Positions 36,036-47,018 of a stretch of DNA of 64,000 bases are shown here, in pieces. Made by a program: the position numbers and the translations under genes. Each line of letters starts with the position of its first letter. Position 1 is the first letter of the stretch. The notes under the pieces are model-generated. The model was not told the DNA's origin, searched no databases, and worked only from the letters and a program-made list of their open reading frames with translations. The stretch comes from Stemphylium vesicarium. Its lineage: Eukaryota > Ascomycota > Dothideomycetes > Pleosporales > Pleosporaceae. The DNA lies in the NCBI GenBank assembly GCA_004380135.1, contig QXCR01000064.1:62001-126000 (forward strand), read 5' to 3'.

Positions 36036-38629
36036 ATGGCATCAGATCTGGAAGGAAACGAACGTACACCGCTCCTTCGCCAAAACGGACGGTCGCACCT
36101 CCAACAAGAACAGGATGAGGAAGCCTTTTCGATCATCGCGTCCACTGTGACCAAGGAAGAACAGCAACTAGCCCGGAGTACAGTTGGAGAACGACTCCCA
36201 TACAACGATTATACTACCATCGACTGGTTACATGACCTCGTCTGGCTACCTTCCATCTCAAAATTACAAAAGTATAGTCTGACACCCCATCCAGGTCAAA
36301 GACTCATACCGTTACCGCTCTCTCCAGTCACGCCGTGGTATCCGCTATGCGCTGCTTCCCCTCTTCGACGCATGCTCTGGCTGGATCGCCGTGATCATCA
36401 TCGGCGCACTTACCGCGTGCGTAGCATTTCTCGTCGACATTGCCGTAGCCACAGTATCAGACTGGAAAGTGGGATACTGCTCTAGTCACGTATTTCGGAA
36501 CCGCGAGGCGTGTTGTAAGAGCGAGAAGGCGTCTGGGTTCTTTAAAACGAGGGAGATTGGGGAAGACGGATGTGTAGAGTGGCAGGCATGGACGAGTGAT
36601 TATACAAAGGGATTTGCGATTTACGTGGGTATGGCGCTGGCATTTGGGATTATAAGTTCGAGCATTACCATGGTGACGAAAACGACGCTGCCATCTGCAT
36701 CTGATGCGCCACAGTCTTCTACTACAACGGCGACGAAATCCACCAACAGCAATGATTCCTCCACCCCGGGCAAAACAATGTACATGGCCTCCGGCTCCGG
36801 GATCCCCGAGATAAAAACCATCCTCTCAGGCTTCACAATCCCCTCCTTCCTCTCGCTCCGCGTGCTAATCGTAAAAGCCGTCGGTGCTATCTTCGCCGTC
36901 TCATCCGGTCTCTGCCTCGGTAAAGAGGGCCCCTTCGTCCACATCTCAACCTGCGTGGGCCACCTAACCGGGCGTCTCCTCCCCAAATACCGCGACAACG
37001 GACGCAAGATGCGGGAGCTGCTCAGCGCGGCGTGTTCGTCCGGTCTGAGTGTAGCCTTCGGCGCGCCGATTGGCGGCGTGCTATTCAGCTACGAGGAAAT
37101 CTCAACCTATTTCCCGAGAAAAGTGCTGTGGCGCGCGTTCTTGTGTAGTCTTACTGCGGCTATGGTGCTAAGGGAGTTGAATCCCACGGGAACGGGGAAA
37201 TTGGTGCTTTTTGAATCGGATTTCGAGGCAGACTACCGCGCTGTTCATTACTTGGTCTTTGTGCTTCTGGGGTTGGTGGGGGGTCTCTTTGGTGGCGCGT
37301 TTTGCAAACTCAATTTTTTGTGGTCGAGGTGGTTTCGGGCGTTTCCGCTCATTAGGCGCAATCCTGTGCTCGAGGTTGCGCTTGTGGTGCTTATTACGGC
37401 GTTGTTGCAGTATCCGCATCCGCTTGTGCGCGAGCCGGGGGATATGGTGATTAAGAATTTGCTTGTGGACTGTGGAGACGGAAATGAGGTTTCTTCCAAG
37501 GCGTCTTGGGTGTGTTGGAATGAGGAGGATGGAGAGGCTGAAGAGATGAACTGGCGCTATGTGGGTTGGTTGGCTTATGGCACGTTGTCTAAACTCGTTC
37601 TTACGACAATCACGTTTGGGGTCAAGGTACCCTCGGGCGTCATCATACCAGCTCTAGATGCGGGCGCGCTGTTCGGTCGTCTGGTAGGCCAGTTCGTCAA
37701 GGGTGTTAGTCCCGCCGTATTCGCCATGGTGGGCGCAGCTGCGTTTCTAGCAGGCGTATCACGTATGACCATATCTTTGGCTGTTATTGTAAGTCCTCAT
37801 TTTCATTCTTTCTCCTGCCACCACACGAAAACTGACTTTGCGGTCCTATATGAGAACTACTAACCACAATGAACAGATGTTCGAACTAACATCCTCCCTC
37901 CCCTATACCCTCCCCAGTATGCTCGCCATCCTCGTCGCAAAATGCACCGCCGACGCAATCTCCTCCGAAGGCGTCTACGACCTCGCCCAAACACTGCTCT
38001 CCCACCCGTTTCTCGACCCAGACGTCGCCATCTCCATCGTACGCAAGCAGACAAAGCGGCAAACTGTAGACGTCCTTATCCCACCTGAACGCACTATGCG
38101 CGAAATCACCGTGCTGGTCCCTAGAAGTAATAAAGTGGGGTTAAGCGTGCTGAGGGAGAAGAGTGAGGCCTTGAGACGGAGGGGTTTGATGGATGCGGGA
38201 CTCGTGCTTGTGCAGAGGAGATGTGGTGCTGGAGACTACGAGGTTAGGACTACAGAGGATATCGGTGTTCCTGTGTTGCAGGGTTACATCTCACAGTCTG
38301 AGCTGGAATTTGGCTTAGACAAGCTCGTCCCCGCTGCTGCGCTGTTGACGTCGCAAGAGGATATTCAAGTCAGGCTATTGGGTCAACAGGTCGAGGACCT
38401 GGTTAGCCCTGGGAGCTTAGAGATGGATCTTACACCATTTGTGGATCGAACACCGTTGTCCATCTGTGCTAAAGCGCCGTTGGAGTATGCGGTCGAAATG
38501 TTTTCCAAGCTTGGACTGAGATGCTTGATGGTGACTGAAGAAGGAACAGGGAAATTAGTCGGCGTCATTATTAAGAAGAGACTAGTGGGCTACCTGGAGC
38601 ATATTAGAGAACATGGACAAACCGAGTAG
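36036..38629 (+). CDS. CLC-type chloride channel/transporter (Gef1-like)
   Basis: This is a voltage-gated chloride channel family protein, probably a chloride/proton exchanger of endomembranes like yeast Gef1. Exons are 36036-36239, 36295-37788 and 37877-38629, giving 816 residues. The first intron needs the unusual donor GTCTGG, but the join yields IDWLHDLVKDSYRYRSL, which matches the family. Selectivity motifs are present: GSGIPEIKTILSGF, GKEGPFVHIS with the gating glutamate, and GVSRMTISLAVIMFELT across intron 2. About 10-11 membrane segments span residues 90-590. Two CBS domains occupy the C-terminus, about residues 620-690 and 755-815. The N-terminus has an acidic dileucine-type ERTPLLRQ, a possible endosome/vacuole sorting signal. 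Whether it is a channel or an exchanger is not decided here. Confidence 0.95.
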
Positions 38630-38907
38630 GGCCTTCAATAACAGTCAGTTCAGAAATCACTCGTGGAGCTGATTGATGTATGATAATTGATTACAGCATC
38701 TTTTCGCTAACAAGAAGTTCTAAGAGAATGGTGCCGTTGCCCGTGACGATGCTTTGTCGCGAGAAAGTAACTATCACTTCCGCAATATTGCATCCCGTGG
38801 GGCACGACCCGATCGCTCAAAGCACGAATCGAATTGACAATATGGATGTTATCCGCATTTGCAATGTTCCAACAACCAAGCCCAGCGGGATTTCAGTCGT
38901 GACCAGC

Positions 38908-40486
38908 TTATTCTTCAGCCTCGAGAGGAGCCTCCTCGTCGTACTCCTCCTCACCCTCGGAGACGGAAGCCTCCTGGTATTGCTGGTACTCGGAGACCAA
39001 GTCGTTCATGTTGGACTCAGCCTCAGTGAACTCCATCTCGTCCATACCCTCACCAGTGTACCAATGCAAGAAAGCCTTGCGCCTGAACATGGCAGTGAAC
39101 TGGTCACCAACACGCTTGAACAGCTCCTGGATAGAGGTGGAGTTACCGACGAAGGTGGAGGACATCTTCAGGCCGCGGGGAGGAATGGAGCAGAGGGCGG
39201 TCTGGACGTTGTTGGGGATCCACTCAACGAAGTAGGAGGAGTTCTTGTTCTGGACGTTGCGCATCTGGTCCTCAACCTCCTTCATGGAGACCTTACCGCG
39301 GAAGTAGGCGGAGCAGGTCAGGTAGCGACCGTTGCGGAAGTCAGAGGCAGCCATCATGTTCTTGGGGTCGAACATCTGCTGGGTGAGCTCGGGAACAGTG
39401 ACGGCGCGGAAGGAGTGGGCGCCGCGGCTGGTGAGAGGAGCGAATCCAACCATGAAGAAGTGGAGACGGGGGAAGGGAACCATGTTGACGGCCAGCTTCC
39501 TCAGGTCAGAGTTGAGCTGACCGGGGAAACGCAGGCAGGTGGTGACACCCGACATGACGGCGGAGACGAGGTGGTTCAGGTCGCCGTACGAGGGGTTGTT
39601 CAGCTTGAGGGTCCTCATGCAGATGTCGTAGAGAGCCTCGTTGTCAATGCAGAAGGTCTCGTCGGAGTTCTCAACCAGCTGGTGGATGGAGAGTGTGGCG
39701 TTGTAGGGCTCAACGACGGTGTCAGAGACCTTGGGGGAGGGGACGACCGAGTAAGTGGCCATCATGCGGTCGGGGAACTCCTCGCGGATCTTGGAGATCA
39801 GAAGCGTACCCATACCGGCACCAGTACCACCACCGAGGGAGTGGGTGATCTGGAAACCCTGGAGGCAGTCGCAGCCCTCGGCCTCACGGCGCACGACATC
39901 GAGGACCTGGTCGACCAGCTCAGCACCCTCAGTGTAATGACCCTTTGCCCAGTTGTTACCAGCACCAGACTGGCCGAAGACGAAGTTGTCGGGGCGGAAC
40001 AGCTGGCCGAAGGGGCCAGCGCGGACGGCGTCCATGGTACCGGGCTCGAGGTCAACGAGAACGGCACGGGGCACGAACTTGTTGTTGGAGGCCTGCTGTA
40101 TATCAGTATTGGTCTTTTATCTGTTGCATGCGTAGTCGAGTGACATACTTCGTTGAAGTAGACGTTCATGCGCTCGAGCTGGAGGTCCGAGGTACCATTG
40201 TAGACACCGGAGCCGTCGAGGCCATGCTCGCCGGAGATGGTCTGCCAGAAGGCGGCACCGATTTGGTTACCCTGCGATGGTGGTTAGCAATCGTCTCCAT
40301 GGCGCCGTGTGAAGGGGGGAAGAGCTTACGCATTGACCGGTCTGAAGGTGAACCTGTGGGAGAGAATCGTCGTTAGCTGTCTGGTTCGCAATCTCTTGTT
40401 GTCCCTGAATGCAGCCTATCGCGCGTTGTTGCCCCGCGCCCGCTGCACTCGGGAGGGGATACTCAGATACGTACAATCTCACGCAT
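38908..40486 (-). CDS. tub2: beta-tubulin, with Tyr at residue 167
   Basis: This is the beta subunit of microtubules. Exons on the minus strand are 40486-40475 (MREI), 40353-40330 (VHLQTGQC), 40271-40149 and 40092-38908, giving 447 residues with the early intron cluster common in ascomycetes. The GTP-binding GGGTGAGMG lies at residues 140-148. The acidic C-terminal tail EGEEEYDEEAPLEAEE is intact. Residues linked to benzimidazole fungicide response were read directly: His6, Gln134, Ala165, Glu198, Phe200 and Leu240 are the sensitive forms. Position 167 is Tyr (codon TAC, plus-strand 39751-39753), within MMATYSVVPSPK, where Phe is usual in fungi. Phe167Tyr is a known resistance change in other fungi. 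At exon 4 the acceptor could be CAG at 40096 or 40093; the second gives the conserved NEASNNK. Confidence 0.98.
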
Positions 40487-40990
40487 GATGGCGGTTGGGG
40501 AAGAGGGTAATTGGAAAGTACTGGGATGAGAATGTCAGGAGAGCTGGGTTGAGGCTGGTCGATGGGCGCTGGTGGTGCTGGTGTGGAGAGCAAGAGGAGC
40601 AGAAGCGGTGAGTGCGTTAAAGATCTCTGTGGATCCGCACAGGCCCTCGTCGGCGCTAACGCTATTTACTAACAACGCGCGACAGGCACCAGCTTTTGCC
40701 CGCGGCACGAGTACCTAGGTACCGAGTCAAGATATACACGCACTAGGGGGGGAGGGTGAGGTGAAAGAGCCTGTATTGCTGCGCCGTTGCAGCCTATGTA
40801 GTTGTCTTGTCTATCTGTTCTATAGCGTGGCGCGCAGCAATTGCCGCCAAAGGGGCTGTCGCTGCGGCACTCCTTCCATCCCAACTGACCCGTTCTTGGG
40901 CGGACCGACTGTCCTTACAGCGGAATACCGCACAACGCTTATACCGCGAGCACAACATAACCCACTGCAACTTGCAAGTCTAACCCCTTC
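40487..40990. other. beta-tubulin promoter region
   Basis: This is a 504-bp spacer upstream of beta-tubulin and downstream of the ceramidase gene. No gene or RNA was recognised. Confidence 0.45.
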
Positions 40991-42134
40991 TTACAGCTCC
41001 TTCTTCCTTGACCCGCTCGCACCACCATTAGCTGCTGCGCTCTGTCTTTTGACCACCTCTGGCATCGTCCAAATGTTGGGCCAAACCAGCTCGTACTCGT
41101 CTTGTCTGTAGTTGAGGCAGTGTCGGAGCCAGACGCCCCATACAATGTAAAAGTACGCTCCAGTTCCTGTCATGAGATGCCTAGACTAGTCAGCTTTCGT
41201 CGCTTGAGCCGCGTGCAGAGAGTACTCACCACCACCCATGGCCCTCCAATACAAAACCCCAGGGCATGCCAATTTCCCTCCGCCAGTGGATGAGCTGCGA
41301 GCAATGCTCGTTGTCGAGATGCCAAACACCGAAGCCGCCCAAGAAGATACTGAGACCGAACCCAATCATCTTCCACATCGTGCTGAGAATCTCCTCGTCT
41401 CGCTGATCCTCCCTTTGCTGCACCGCCTTTATGCTACCGTTCGGGCGCGGGTTCCCTGCTTCTCTCTCCTTGGAACGGAACCGTGGACGTATGTTGACCT
41501 CCATCACATACATGGCGCGAAACAATACGATTGCTGTAAGGATCGCGTACGCGTTCTGATGGAAGGTCGGATCTTGCAGGTAGTGGTAGTAGAGTGTAAT
41601 AAACACGGCGAGGGACACAAGACCGATAGCCAGTATCGTTGAATACAGTCGTGACTTTCCATACGAGAATGTCGCAAAGTTCATCAGACACGTAGTGTAG
41701 ATCATCGAGAGCTCATCGACAAGCTGCATAGGGTCTATAGCGCATCAGGACTTGCTTCACCAGCGTTTCTTTGTCGCTACACGTACATTTCAATGTCGCG
41801 TGAAACAGAAAACTACCACTTCCGACAAGCAGATAGCCAATAAAGGCAACGAGAAAGACTGTGTCATGTCCATTCTTCAAGCAATTGCGTATGCCCTTGG
41901 CAGCGAGGTACATGAACAACAGGTTCGTGAGCGTGTTGATCATCTCAGCCGCATAGTGAGTGACAACGTAGTTCTTCAGATTGTCAGCAATATCCTCTCT
42001 CTCCACCCCATCTATCTAGGGACATCCACACACACCTCTTCACACCAGTCGAGAGTAGACGTGACAGGTGAAAACCAGCCGTCCTGTTCAGGCGGATAAG
42101 GTATCGACGGCAGATGAGAGAATAGCGCAGCCAT
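40991..42134 (-). CDS. alkaline ceramidase (Ypc1/Ydc1 family)
   Basis: This ER membrane amidase hydrolyses ceramide or phytoceramide to a sphingoid base and fatty acid. Exons on the minus strand are 42134-42036, 41973-41787, 41734-41230 and 41180-40991, giving 326 residues. Joined sequence shows all family blocks: GWFSPVTSTLDWCEENYVVT, AAEMINTLTNLLFMYLA and FLFHATLKYPMQLVDELSMI, the last with the metal-site and catalytic His/Asp/Ser residues. FGVWHLDNEHC and GHGWWHLMTGTGAYFY, with the later histidines, complete the site. About seven membrane segments fit the CREST superfamily. The third exon alone would stop at a TGA that is part of the donor. The N-terminus (MAALFSHLPSIPYPPEQD) is short and fits the family. 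The sequence alone does not separate ceramide from phytoceramide preference. Confidence 0.95.
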
Positions 42135-42566
42135 TTTGCCGTATTGTAAACTCGAAAAGAAAAAAAAGCGAGACTGATGAGGATGCAAGAAACGATGGAT
42201 TGTCCCACCCTAGACATCGAACTGGTATCTAGTTCCGGACTTTGCGGAAGGAAAAAGATGCGACGACGAGAAAGTGAGGTCAATGCTTCAAACAACAAAA
42301 ACCGCACCGCATCAACACGCCATGCAGTCTAACGTGAAGTGCGAAGGGGTGACGGCGCAGTTGCAATCTTGCCCGTTGCCAACTCCTTACGTCTAGCACA
42401 CGTGGGGGAAAGGTTGCGAGCAGTAGCGGTGCTGTTTTCGGTGTGAATTTGTGAGCCAATCACGTCGCCGCAGGGCCTCGCAACTGCCGAACCGAGAGAA
42501 AGCTTGAGCAGCCGCCCTTTCAACTCACGAGAGTGCCGGACATTGTCAACGCCAAGTATCGCCACC
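42135..42566. other. divergent promoter of ceramidase and prefoldin genes
   Basis: This is a 432-bp spacer with an A-rich run next to the ceramidase start (42154-42169). No further gene was seen. Confidence 0.45.
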
Positions 42567-43044
42567 ATGTCTATGCCAAACGAAGCATTGCAGAAGGTAT
42601 GTGGCCGTTGTATGTGGTGTTGAGGAGGGTATGATTCTGACAAAACCAGGTCCTGCAGGAGATCAGCCAGAAGAAGGCCTTCGCCGAGCAGCAACTCGTC
42701 ATCGTCAAACAACAAAAGGCTGCCCGGACACGAGAAGGTCGCATGCTGCAGCTTACCTCGTCCGAGGTCGCCTCTCTGCCTGAAGACACAAAGGTGTACG
42801 AGGGTGTCGGAAAGATGTAAGTTGTATCCCCATCTGCCTCGTGACTGCGGGGAACATCAGATGCTGATCAACTCCTTCCAGGTTCGTCTGTACACCTATC
42901 CCAGACGTACAGAAAAGACTGAAGGATGAGAGTGACGCTCTGACAAAAGAAATGAGCAACTTGGACAAGAAAGAGGATTACCTAGAGAAGACGTACACGA
43001 ACAGCAAGAACAGCCTGGAGCAGGTACTCAAGGGCGCTGCCTAA
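42567..43044 (+). CDS. pfd1: prefoldin subunit 1
   Basis: This is a beta-type subunit of prefoldin, the cytosolic hexamer that passes unfolded actin and tubulin to the CCT chaperonin. Exons are 42567-42596, 42650-42816 and 42882-43044, giving 119 residues. The N-terminal coiled coil is KVLQEISQKKAFAEQQLVIV, followed by LPEDTKVYEGVGKMFVCTPI. That last stretch spans intron 2 and is the hallmark beta-hairpin region of Pfd1. The C-terminal coiled coil is KDESDALTKEMSNLDKKEDY and onward. Length and layout fit. The gene happens to lie 2 kb from beta-tubulin, a prefoldin client; this is probably chance. Confidence 0.93.
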
Positions 43045-43490
43045 TCTTGAATTGAGCGGCGGTGCATCGGAGGTAGTGGAAGATCGAACTCTGGGAAGAG
43101 GGTAACGAGATAGCCAATGCCGGTGCGTTTATATGTCACTTGTCATGAATACGCACCCTTCTTTCGAGCATGTGGTGCCTTTCTGGCTCGATCTTGCAAA
43201 TGGAAGAGGCGTCGGCGACCAAAAGTTTCTGTATCCTACAACTGTAGCGAGACACAAAATCCGTCTCACACTCTTCACGTTTTCAGCAGCTTGTGCATCT
43301 AGGAAACGCGTAGTGGGGTAGTAAACAACCCCTAGCAAACTTCCTTCAATGGGAAACCCCAAGCGAATGGTACATCCACGCACCTATCATATCTGCATGC
43401 ACACGAAACAGAACATCGGGTGCATAGTGCTGTGAAACTGTAGAAAAATGCATTTGGTCTGCTTTTAACTTTTAGTACTACTCAAGTCTG
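43045..43490. other. intergenic, convergent 3' ends
   Basis: This lies between the prefoldin stop and the E2 stop. Short open frames on both strands look random. Confidence 0.45.
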
Positions 43491-45185
43491 TTACCGCATC
43501 CTCACAAGCATGCCCTCTACACCCTCAATGCACTTTCTGACTTCATCTGCCGCCCTTGCAACATACGCTCCGTCGACTACCCTGTGGTCGGCACTCCAGC
43601 TGAAGACGCATTCCTCCCTCTTCATCAGCTCTCCGTTTTCTCCAAAAGCAGGGACTACTCTCGCTTTACCAATACCTAGTATGCCAACTTGCGGTCCCAC
43701 GATTACAGGCGCGACAGTGCCTCCGCCAATGCTGCCAATGTTGCTGATGGTGAAAGTCGCACCCGTGAGATCGGCAGATGTGAGCTTACCAGAGCGAGCG
43801 AGCGAGCTCAGACGTTGAATCTCTTGAGCTAGAGAAGCGATGCTGTGATTTTGAACATTCTTGATGACAGGCACCAGGAGCCCCGAAGGCGAGTCCACAG
43901 CGATTCCAATGTTGTGGCTCCCCTTTAGTATCATCTGGGGCTTGTCCGGATTGGTAGTCGTGTCTAAGTGGGAGTTGAGTAGCGGGAATTGTTGGAATGT
44001 AAGTGAGACGGCTTTGATGATGATTGGTAATGGTGTAATGCGGTCCGGTTTCTCACGACCCGTGTTGTACTTTTTGCGCAGGGATGTCAGAGAGCTGAAA
44101 TCCACGGCGTCGGTATAGAGAAAATGTGGTATTGACAAGGACTTGGTCATTTGCTTGAACATGCCGGACTGTACTGGCGTGAAAGGCTTGACCTGGTCTT
44201 CCAATTGTTGTGTTGGGAGTGGTGTGGGTGCTGATGTCGCTGGTGGTGCGCTTGCCATCTGCTTAGCAGATTCGACGTACCGTTGGACATCGTCTTTGAG
44301 TACACGACCTTCTTTGCCTGTGCCTTCTATGTCTTCAATCTTGAGCTTATGTTCCTTGATCATATGCCGTACGGCTGGCGTTGCGAGCGACGCATGCTTG
44401 CCTGGTTCTCGTTTTACCGGCGACCCCGCTTGAGATGGTTCCGACGGCAGAGCCGCGCTTTGATCTGAGGCAGGCACGTCTCGGTTGGTAGCCTTGGTAT
44501 CATTTCTGCCCAGTTCAATTCCTTGTTTTTGTGACTCTGGACTTTTCGGTGCGTTTTGCTCGGGTTGCTTGCCTCCGGCTCCGGTGAGCAGCGCCTCGTC
44601 GTCTTGTTTGCCCGATCCTCCGTTGAGTAAGGCTTCATCGGCAGCCGAGATCTCGCTTTGGATGTCGATGTCTACTAAGGGCTTTTACTGTCAGCTTAGA
44701 TGCGCGCGGAAATGGGGGGCAGAACTACCTTTCCAACCCGAGCCATATCGTCTGGTTCATAGTACAGCTTCTTGATAACGCCATCGAATCGCGAGGTGAT
44801 CTACACGCCTTAGCCAATGTTTTTCGAGCGAATTGATAGATACATACCTCAACAGATGCTTTGTCCGATTGCACCTCGCAAATGGGATCGAATTGCTCAA
44901 CGCGCGCTCCTGGCTTAACGAACCACTGGATGACCTGGCATTCGGTGATACCTATGCACAGCATGCTTAGCTCCTGTCACTATTTCCTTCACTCGAGTAC
45001 TTACCTTCCCCAATATCTGCGAGCAAGTATGGCTTGACCACTAGTAATCTCCTTGTTTCCCGGAATCCTCTTCTTTGTTCGTGTATGCGCGTGTTTACAG
45101 TTCTTGAGGCGGTAATTGATGCCCGCTGGGCGAGGTTTGATCGGGAGAATAGGCGCGATGCCTCTCTGCTTGCAAAGGACTTCAT
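43491..45185 (-). CDS. branched-chain alpha-ketoacid dehydrogenase E2 (dihydrolipoyl transacylase)
   Basis: This is the core E2 of the mitochondrial branched-chain ketoacid dehydrogenase complex, which makes branched acyl-CoA from the keto acids of Leu, Ile and Val. Exons on the minus strand are 45185-45005, 44951-44848, 44800-44729 and 44681-43491, giving 515 residues. The N-terminus is Arg/Ser-rich, as in a presequence. The lipoyl domain spans about residues 50-125 and contains VQSDKASVE with the lipoyl lysine. The last acceptor is an unusual AAAAG; it gives GKPLVDIDI, as expected. A linker follows, then the E3/E1-binding domain (ATPAVRHMIKEHKLKIEDIE, about residues 215-255). The catalytic domain ends with SADHRVVDGAYVARAADE, holding the active-site histidine. 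It could in principle be another 2-oxoacid E2, but the lipoyl and catalytic sequences fit the branched-chain type best. Confidence 0.92.
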
Positions 45186-45692
45186 GGTGGATAGAGTGCG
45201 CGTACACAATTTCTCGGTGAAAGAAACATATTCACGACCTGCCACCGAGGTATGATAATTGTGAGCGCTCAAAGCCGACGGTTACCGGCCTCGGTCGCAA
45301 CCGATGACACAAGCGGAAGCTGGGGAAGCGCGCCAATACGATTATCGTTTAGTGCAACGCGGGTTAAGCAAACGTGGGATTGCCTGATCTCATTTGCGGA
45401 ACCCCTCTCCTCCACCTAATTTACTGGGGTACCATGTATCAAAGTTGATCGGGAGTTGATTATCACGACACTAATGCGAAAGTAATTGATGTATTTCGGG
45501 TCACCGCGGGGCCTGAGTCATCGCGTACCAATCTCTACCTAAGTACTTGTTACGGCCCCAGCCTTTTTCTTGGGCATATTGACACAAAACCTCATCTTGG
45601 TCCCATCGCGATCTACACAAAACAAGATACACGTTTACTAGCTATATCTGAAGTTCCAGTCAAGGCCCGAGCATCTTTCCATCTCTTTCATT
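45186..45692. other. divergent promoter of the E2 and MRJP-like genes
   Basis: This is a 507-bp spacer. No clear TATA box or gene was seen. Confidence 0.45.
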
Positions 45693-47018
45693 ATGTACCG
45701 TAAATCAATATCGATGCTGGCCCTGACAACCCTCTCGTCAGCGGCAGAATATTGGGAGACGCCTTCCGGTAGCTACCGCCCCTTCGGTCCTGGGTATACC
45801 ATCGGAGCATATCCTCAGGACTTCACTCTCGTGGGGCCGCTATTGGAAGCCGTTCACGACTCCCAGAAGCCCTCTACCGGATTAGCCGTCGATTCAACCC
45901 ACAATCTATATTTGACATACCCCCGTAATTCTGGCCAAACAGCTAACAACATCGTAATCTGCACTTCTTTCAACGATGAAGCACCGTGGCCTAGTGCGAA
46001 TATCCAGAATTGCACAGCTGACGAAAACCCGAGCACATGCTTCATCAACGTACAAAACATTGTCCTGGATGACCGAGGTCGGCTCTGGGTCGTCGATAGT
46101 GGTATTCCTTACGACGCGACGCCAGAGGCTGATGCCGTCTTTGGAGGCGCAAAACTCATGAGCTTCAATGAAACGACAGGCGAACACCTTCGAACTTATG
46201 TCATACCGCAGTCATTGTTGTCGCATCGGATGAACATGAATGACATGCGCGTCAATACAACCCTTGGGGGAAGAGCAGGATATGCCTTCATCACAGATGC
46301 TAGTAAGAACAGCTCGCTGCTAGCGGTCGACCTGGAAGACGGCAGCGCTGTACGACGACTTTTCAACACGAGTGTCGTTCGAGCAGATCAAGGATACGTG
46401 GGGTCGTATGGCGGTGAGCTTATCTATACCTGGAATGGTAACGAAAAGGGCCACCTCACCACGGCAGCAGATGGGATCGCATTGGGTGAGCACTACTTTA
46501 GCCACTTATGTGCTTTACCACTAATGACAACAACAGCATCCGGAAATTTCTACTGGGGCGTTCTAGCTTCCAGACGCTTCTACTACATCTCGCAGGAGGT
46601 TCTCGTCAACCCTGAAAATACCGAGGCGGAGGTCCTCGCTGCAGTGCAGGACCCAGGTCAATGTGCTTCGGAACAAGCTGGCTTCACCGCTGACGATCGG
46701 GGCCGCGTGTATATTGCAGCAAGCGAGCAGAACGCGATATATTACGTCGATACACTTGAATCCGAGACCAATATGACCGTCAATGGGAATGACCCTGGTG
46801 GATCCGGCCTCATTCCAGCCGAGGACTATGTGGTGAAGGTTTTGGTACGGAATGCCATGATTCAACATGCTGATTCAATGGCTATTCTGGATGGATGGTT
46901 GTACTTTAACACCAATCAGCTCGAGTTGGGTCCAAATTTCCAGTACAATAATACCGATAAAAGGAAAGGGCCTTTCCGAAGTTATAGGCTGTGGATTGGG
47001 AGAGGACCCGCCATGTAA
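45693..47018 (+). CDS. secreted MRJP/yellow family protein
   Basis: This is a six-bladed beta-propeller protein of the major royal jelly/yellow family, present in insects, some bacteria and a subset of fungi. The N-terminus MYRKSISMLALTTLSSAA looks like a signal peptide, so it is probably secreted. Family marks include GLAVDSTHNLYLTYPRN, LDDRGRLWVVDSGI, RMNMNDMRVNT, GYAFITDAS and ADGIAL followed by LASRRFYYIS. There are many N-x-S/T sites. An intron at 46486-46536 (51 nt, GTGAGC to ACAACAG) is very likely because it joins ADGIAL to ASGNFYWG. Being a multiple of three without a stop, it leaves the frame open if retained. Spliced length is 424 residues; unspliced is 441. Substrate or ligand is unknown; relatives include dopachrome-related and lactonase-like activities. 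Confidence 0.88.
   Translation: MYRKSISMLALTTLSSAAEYWETPSGSYRPFGPGYTIGAYPQDFTLVGPLLEAVHDSQKPSTGLAVDSTHNLYLTYPRNSGQTANNIVICTSFNDEAPWPSANIQNCTADENPSTCFINVQNIVLDDRGRLWVVDSGIPYDATPEADAVFGGAKLMSFNETTGEHLRTYVIPQSLLSHRMNMNDMRVNTTLGGRAGYAFITDASKNSSLLAVDLEDGSAVRRLFNTSVVRADQGYVGSYGGELIYTWNGNEKGHLTTAADGIALGEHYFSHLCALPLMTTTASGNFYWGVLASRRFYYISQEVLVNPENTEAEVLAAVQDPGQCASEQAGFTADDRGRVYIAASEQNAIYYVDTLESETNMTVNGNDPGGSGLIPAEDYVVKVLVRNAMIQHADSMAILDGWLYFNTNQLELGPNFQYNNTDKRKGPFRSYRLWIGRGPAM

Noticed and set aside
38680..40143. Plus-strand open frame of 487 codons
   Set aside because: It lies opposite beta-tubulin exon 4, whose biased codon use keeps the antisense frame open. It has a repetitive Val/Gly/Glu composition and no family resemblance.
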